From Yamadazyma tenuis (taxonomy: Eukaryota; Ascomycota; Pichiomycetes; Serinales; Debaryomycetaceae), in the NCBI RefSeq assembly GCF_029203305.1, contig NC_089461.1, positions 2,108,001 through 2,172,000 of the forward strand: DNA of 64,000 nt, written 5' to 3'. A program made the position numbers and the translations under genes. The notes below the pieces were generated by a model. The model worked only from the letters and a program-made list of their open reading frames with translations. It was not told the origin of the DNA and made no database searches. The stretch's first letter is position 1; every line of letters begins with the position of its first letter. Shown here piece by piece: positions 60,389-64,000 of this stretch.

Positions 60389-60790
60389 CTACGTGCTCTT
60401 AGGAAGCTCGGTGTATGGAGGTGGGCTGGCAATCACCTCATCACTTACTGCCCCATAGTTGGGCTGAGATGAGCTGGAAGGTTCCTGGTTAATGACGGTG
60501 TTGTGCTGGTGATGGTGATGGTGATGGTGACCCTCGGAGCCAGCACCGTGGCCCTGTTCCAAGTCGCCATTATGAATGTAGTAAATCTTAGACTGGGTAT
60601 GAACCGTGTAAGGAGGGTATTTGGCAATAATGTACCATGAATGGATCAATCCTGGAAAGTATCCTAAAATACACAATAAGATGTTGATGAAGGAGTCGGC
60701 AGAACACACCCCTCTTCTTATCCATACGGGCAAAGGTGGGAACAATACCGAGATAATGATAAGGCAAAGATCAGATAAGCAACCGCACAT
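60389..60790 (-). CDS. SNA3-like PPxY membrane protein (Pmp3/UPF0057 family)
   Basis: A 133-residue protein with two transmembrane helices of the Pmp3/UPF0057 family (MCGCLSDLCLIIISVLFPPLPVWIRRG and SFINILLCILGYFPGLIHSWYI) and a cytosolic tail. The tail has seven consecutive His residues (about 88-94), a Ser-rich stretch and PPPYTELP. PPxY binds the WW domains of the ubiquitin ligase Rsp5. The length equals that of S. cerevisiae Sna3, an adaptor sorted to the vacuole via Rsp5. SNA2 and SNA4 are relatives, so the exact orthologue is not claimed. Divergent from UBX4 across 341 bp. Confidence 0.82.
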   Translation of the reverse strand: MCGCLSDLCLIIISVLFPPLPVWIRRGVCSADSFINILLCILGYFPGLIHSWYIIAKYPPYTVHTQSKIYYIHNGDLEQGHGAGSEGHHHHHHHQHNTVINQEPSSSSQPNYGAVSDEVIASPPPYTELPKST

Positions 60791-61131
60791 GTTTAAACTT
60801 GTAGAATAATGAGGTTAAGGCAGGGAAAAACGATGGTTTATATATTTGAGGAATTTAAATGATCTTCGCAGGGTCGTGCACAAGAGATGAAACCGGCCAT
60901 CCGGCGGATCATGGGTGTAAAAGGCATTTACCGGCGTTGGAAACCAGCTCTCTCGGGCCTTAAAAAATAGGAGCATTTGTTTCCTGTACTACAGATATTA
61001 CAAGTACCAGGTCTTATTGGTCCCACACATATTTTTGGTGGAAATACGTGCATGTCTTTTTCTTCTGCTATTTGCAGACATCTCAGATTCGCAAGTCGCA
61101 TCAATAAAATCTATCTAGTACTGGAAGGCAA
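60791..61131. promoter_or_regulatory. Divergent promoter between the SNA3-like gene and UBX4
   Basis: 341 bp. GC-richer patch with CCGGCCATCCGGCGG at 60894-60908 and another ACCGGCG at 60930-60936; TTTATATATTTG near 60840 could be the TATA element of the SNA3-like gene. No gene is supported in it. Confidence 0.5.
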
Positions 61132-62568
61132 ATGTCGAGTATATCCTTCAACGTGCGCCACGAGAAAGATACCAAGCGTGTGACTATCACCAGAAACTCG
61201 GCTGTCGGCGATCTTTTGCAATTGGCATGTTCCAAGTTTGGGTTGGCTAGCGGTGAATTGATTTATAACAAGAAGATGTTGGATGTGTCGCTACCCATCA
61301 AGTTTACTAATCTTTTAAATAATGGGACTCTTGAACTAAAGGCAAAGACTTTGATCCAGAAGACAATTGTTGTGAAAGTGGTGTTCCCCGACAACTCGGC
61401 TGTGATCAAGAAAGTGTCAAATACGATGAAATTGGCGGATTTGGTGTCGGAATCTGGTATCACCACCCCTACAAATGAATTATCTGTGGGCTATTTACAG
61501 AAATCGGTGCTTGCCAGCGACAATGAATCGAAGGAGTTGCATGAACTCATAGGTGATGTGGAAAATGCGGTGTTGAGGTTTGGTGTGTTGAAGGATGTGA
61601 GTGTTGAACAACGTTTGGTTGTGGAGCGCCAGTTGAAATTGCAGCAGCAGCGGCAGGAAGTGAAAAAACAGAAGCTTGAAGAGGAAAATGATAGAAAGCT
61701 GGAGAGTATGAGAGATTTGGCGGTGTTGGAGCTGAAGAAGATCCTGGATAATCAGACGGTACTGGAAATTGAACTGGAAACCCAAAGGGACAAGCCGTCT
61801 GAAAGTGATGATATGGAGGTCGACCCTCAGACTCGAGAACTAGAATTATCGGTTGACCCTTGGAACCAGGCACCAGAAATATCGGTTGACACAAAAGTTA
61901 AGCTGTCCACAAAAAAATCTGTCGAAACAACCGTAACAGCTCCTACATCAACTGACAAAGCATCTGTATCATCCACAGAAACAGCTCAAGACTCCGACGT
62001 GGTGTACAAGCCCACCAGTGTGCACATATACGAAAATCCTGATGAGGACTACGAGTTTACTGCTGCTCATGCTCGAATCTACCAAAACTTGGTCAAATAC
62101 AAGAACCCTAAACGCAAAGCACAGACCAAACAAAAGTTGGAAGCCATATACAAGTTCCGTATAAAGTTCCCCAACAGCTATATTCTTGAAGTGCACCTTT
62201 CTAACACCTGTAAGTTCGGAGAGCTCATCAAGAAGATAGATACTTATGTTGCTGACGACTTTAAATCCAACTACATCTTGAAGTTGAGTTATCCGCCCTT
62301 CAAAAAGTATGAAATTTCATTTGCACTCAACGGTACTCCATTGGCTGAAATTGAAGAGTTTGACTCCCAGATCTTGCTTATATTCGAACCCAACATCCCT
62401 GGTACTAGCTTCTTGAATGGCAGTGTCAACGAAAAGGAGTTTAGTGACATGCCTGAAATTCAACTCGAAGAACACAGACACAGTTTACCGGAAGATGACA
62501 CGTCTTCGAAGCTGAAATCTAGTTCGGGAGGCAAGAAGACTCCTAAATGGCTTAAACTTGGGAAGTAA
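61132..62568 (+). CDS. UBX4: UBX-domain Cdc48 adaptor Ubx4
   Basis: A 478-residue protein of the TUG/ASPL-Ubx4 family. An N-terminal ubiquitin-like domain (SISFNVRHEKDTKRVTITRN to about 70) is followed by a second ubiquitin-like stretch to about 150. A charged coiled region follows (VERQLKLQQQRQEVKKQK), then DEDYEFTAAHARIYQNLVKYK, closely matching Ubx4 DEEDYELTVEQAKKYQ. The UBX domain (about 340-430, YKFRIKFPNSYILEVHL) precedes the end TPKWLKLGK, matching VPKWMKLSK of S. cerevisiae. Ubx4 modulates Cdc48 in ER-associated degradation. Confidence 0.87.
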   Translation: MSSISFNVRHEKDTKRVTITRNSAVGDLLQLACSKFGLASGELIYNKKMLDVSLPIKFTNLLNNGTLELKAKTLIQKTIVVKVVFPDNSAVIKKVSNTMKLADLVSESGITTPTNELSVGYLQKSVLASDNESKELHELIGDVENAVLRFGVLKDVSVEQRLVVERQLKLQQQRQEVKKQKLEEENDRKLESMRDLAVLELKKILDNQTVLEIELETQRDKPSESDDMEVDPQTRELELSVDPWNQAPEISVDTKVKLSTKKSVETTVTAPTSTDKASVSSTETAQDSDVVYKPTSVHIYENPDEDYEFTAAHARIYQNLVKYKNPKRKAQTKQKLEAIYKFRIKFPNSYILEVHLSNTCKFGELIKKIDTYVADDFKSNYILKLSYPPFKKYEISFALNGTPLAEIEEFDSQILLIFEPNIPGTSFLNGSVNEKEFSDMPEIQLEEHRHSLPEDDTSSKLKSSSGGKKTPKWLKLGK

Positions 62569-63241
62569 ACGATATAGGGGATTGGAGTTGTTGAACAGAA
62601 AACTAACATGGAACGTTCACAGTAATAGCATATTCATCGAACATTCATCGAAATTGAAGCTTGATTCAAGTTGACTGAATATTATGAATTTCCACTACCT
62701 TCCAAAGGTTTTGTCTATGACTCTTAAATTTACGTTCAAACCAGATTTGAGCATATCCAGATAACTAACTAACCAACGAACCATTTTTCCCTTAATTGTG
62801 GTAATCTGAGTAACATCTTCTAGTCTGTCCCAAATTAGATACTGACATCAACATGACTTTAGTCAAATATACTCCTATACTCATTCACTGTTATTTCGTA
62901 TACACTTTTCCCATTTACGAACATGTTCTACTCTCATGCAGTACCGGCGGTCGATAAAATGGGTTATATGCCTCACCCAACCTTAACGGGGAGTTGGAGC
63001 AGTATGGTGAATTTCGCGTGCGGCTACCAAGCCCTAATGCGAGGCAGATATACCTTCTGCCGGTAACGGCGAACTTTTCTGGTAATGTATGATAAACACG
63101 TTGGAAATTTTGCAATCTGTTTCCGTGACTGCTGTTTGGTTCCAAACAGTCGTAGGAAATAGTTGCTAAACTCTTACCCCTTCTGCCGGTTATTAATGCC
63201 TTGTGTACTCATCTGAACATTGTTTTCATGCTTATCTCTTA

Positions 63242-63248
63242 TGAGTCA
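63242..63248 (+). promoter_or_regulatory. Gcn4-type site upstream of GCN4
   Basis: Perfect TGAGTCA, 530 bp before the GCN4 ATG and upstream of all short leader ORFs. Confidence 0.5.
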
Positions 63249-63541
63249 TTCCCCGTGAAGGGTTGGCAAAGTACACGCAAATCAAAGTTGATACGGCAGA
63301 GCCTTACCTAAACAAGCAGGTGGGTAGTCGCTTAACCGCCAGATTAATAATCCTGGCTAATCCACGACCGTTGAGAAAAATTTTCACCCTCAACCCCCTC
63401 AAGTATTTAAGTCCAGGAATTTCCCAACCTATGGAAGTTTTCTTCTTTTTTTTCTTCATAAGAACAACAACAACCAATTTTCAATTTTCAATTTTATTCC
63501 CTTTATTTTTTCCCATTGTAACCGATAGTAAGATAGGAAAG

Positions 63542-63553
63542 ATGTGTTTATAA
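63542..63553 (+). other. GCN4 leader uORF: ATG TGT TTA TAA
   Basis: Three codons and a stop, 218 bp before the main stop-free frame starts at 63772. It is also the in-frame end of a 40-codon reading frame from ATG 63431, so its independence depends on the transcription start. Confidence 0.55.
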
Positions 63554-63662
63554 TTGTTTTTAACCCCCCAAAGTTTGAAAGTAAATTGATTAAAGAGTAT
63601 AAATATTAAGTATTTATTATTTACTTCTACCCTCCAAAGTTGTTGTTAAAGTTATTTCCAAG

Positions 63663-63677
63663 ATGATGCTAAAATGA
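63663..63677 (+). other. GCN4 leader uORF: four codons (M-M-L-K)
   Basis: ATG ATG CTA AAA TGA, 94 bp before the GCN4 ATG. It overlaps the next uORF by four bases (ATGA). Confidence 0.55.
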
Positions 63678-63682
63678 GTTAA
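63674..63682 (+). other. GCN4 leader uORF: ATG AGT TAA
   Basis: A two-codon uORF overlapping the stop of the previous one, 89 bp before the GCN4 ATG. Confidence 0.55.
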
Positions 63683-63695
63683 ATTATCCCATTGT

Positions 63696-63716
63696 ATGTC
63701 TTTTAAAGATTATTAA
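63696..63716 (+). other. GCN4 leader uORF: six codons (M-S-F-K-D-Y)
   Basis: ATG TCT to TAA, the uORF closest to GCN4, ending 55 bp before the main ATG. Confidence 0.55.
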
Positions 63717-63771
63717 TTGTTAGAGTTATTTTATTATCCCCAAAATTATCCTAAGTTTTTTACACAAAAAA

Positions 63772-64000
63772 ATGTCCAAGATGTTCCTGCCAGTTATTTT
63801 GAATGATACTTTTATTGGTTCTAATCCAGTAGAAGGCTCAAACGAAAAGGAAATGAACAAAGTTCCTAAGTTAGCCACTGACGAATCTGCTCCCGGTCTT
63901 AGTGCCCCTGACAGTTCGTTAGCATTCCATTCAGAAGTATTGGACTCCGTATTTCTGAATGATGAAGCCGTTGATCACACTCCTATGTTTGACGAGCTTG
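63772..64000 (+). CDS. GCN4: bZIP activator of amino-acid control Gcn4, 5' part
   Basis: The first 76 codons of a frame continuing past the right edge. The protein begins MSKMFLPVILNDTFIG and contains FHSEVLDSVFLNDEAVDHTPMFDEL; the acidic segment ending HTPMFDEL resembles the Gcn4 activation region of CUG-clade yeasts (S. cerevisiae has TPMFEYENLE). The bZIP domain lies outside the window, so the call depends on this segment plus the leader with several very short uORFs, the arrangement that controls GCN4 translation during amino-acid starvation. Another acidic activator with uORFs would be the alternative. Confidence 0.75.
   Translation, partial: MSKMFLPVILNDTFIGSNPVEGSNEKEMNKVPKLATDESAPGLSAPDSSLAFHSEVLDSVFLNDEAVDHTPMFDEL

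Larger units (their letters stand above)
62569..63771 (+). promoter_or_regulatory. GCN4 upstream region and 5' leader
   Basis: 1.2 kb. It has TGAGTCA at 63242-63248 (possible Gcn4 autoregulatory site), an 18 bp palindrome CTGTTTGG-TT-CCAAACAG at 63132-63149, pyrimidine-rich sequence at 63441-63455, and an AT-rich leader with short upstream ORFs between 63431 and 63716. Minus-strand frame 62915-63145 is unsupported. Confidence 0.65.

Noticed and set aside
63263..63430. 5' extension of the GCN4 leader frame (96 codons from 63263)
   Set aside because: No family features; only the terminal short uORFs fit the known control pattern.
1..64000. CRISPR arrays, prophage, transposon or viral remnants
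   Set aside because: No regularly spaced repeats, integrase, transposase, reverse transcriptase or LTR-like termini were found; gene content is vertical yeast housekeeping.

Overview
The window is a gene-dense stretch of budding-yeast (Saccharomycotina) nuclear chromosome. Nearly all genes are intronless and sit on both strands. They match single-copy yeast housekeeping genes: HIS4, PEX5, SWI1, RAD1, MSH3, HEM3, ERG3, SSN3, AVO2, EST3, UBX4, GCN4. Several CTG codons fall where homologues carry Ser, Ala or Gly rather than Leu (HEM3, ERG3, RAD1, MTHFR, MSH3), so I infer a yeast with reassigned CUG, most likely the CUG-Ser (Debaryomycetaceae/Metschnikowiaceae) clade. Products below keep the standard-code reading, so any Leu encoded by CTG should be read with caution. 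The species cannot be resolved from the window.

Layout. 1-9.7 kb: 3' end of a (methyl)malonate-semialdehyde dehydrogenase, an unrecognised acidic protein, a secreted Ser/Thr-rich protein, EST3, TRZ1 and a TGL4/5-type patatin lipase. 10.8-13.5 kb: an OPT oligopeptide transporter, followed by a 1.6 kb gene-poor gap. 15.1-24.5 kb: MNN10, SWI1 with a long CAA/CAG tract, a Rieske oxygenase and PEX5. 24.6-36.9 kb: HIS4, a beta-lactamase-fold hydrolase, an intron-containing tRNA-Val(UAC), a non-mitochondrial malate dehydrogenase, ATG27, a methylenetetrahydrofolate reductase, and the divergent pair RMI1/RAD1. 37-44 kb: a TRP-like (YVC1-type) channel, HEM3, ERG3 and a 2OG-Fe(II) dioxygenase-like protein. 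44.6-51.8 kb: a same-strand block with four protein kinases in five genes (SSN3, CAK1-like and two tandem GSK3 paralogues). 51.9-64 kb: a small complex-I-subunit candidate, a DUF2433-type protein, AVO2, MSH3, an alpha/beta hydrolase, a SNA3-like PPxY protein, UBX4, and the 5' end of GCN4 behind a leader with short upstream ORFs.

Functional links. HIS4 carries a perfect Gcn4 site, and GCN4 itself lies at the right edge with a uORF-bearing leader and its own TGAGTCA site. PEX5 has an inverted pair of CCTCGG elements (the FarA/Ctf1 fatty-acid core) and sits near a malate dehydrogenase ending in a PTS1-like TKL. ERG3 has a sterol regulatory element. DNA-maintenance genes recur (EST3, RMI1, RAD1, MSH3). 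RMI1 and RAD1 share a 69 bp gap holding a perfect 10 bp inverted repeat. I see no mobile element, CRISPR array, phage or foreign island. The window reads as conserved yeast chromosome, and the interest is in regulation, paralogy and unusual active-site residues.
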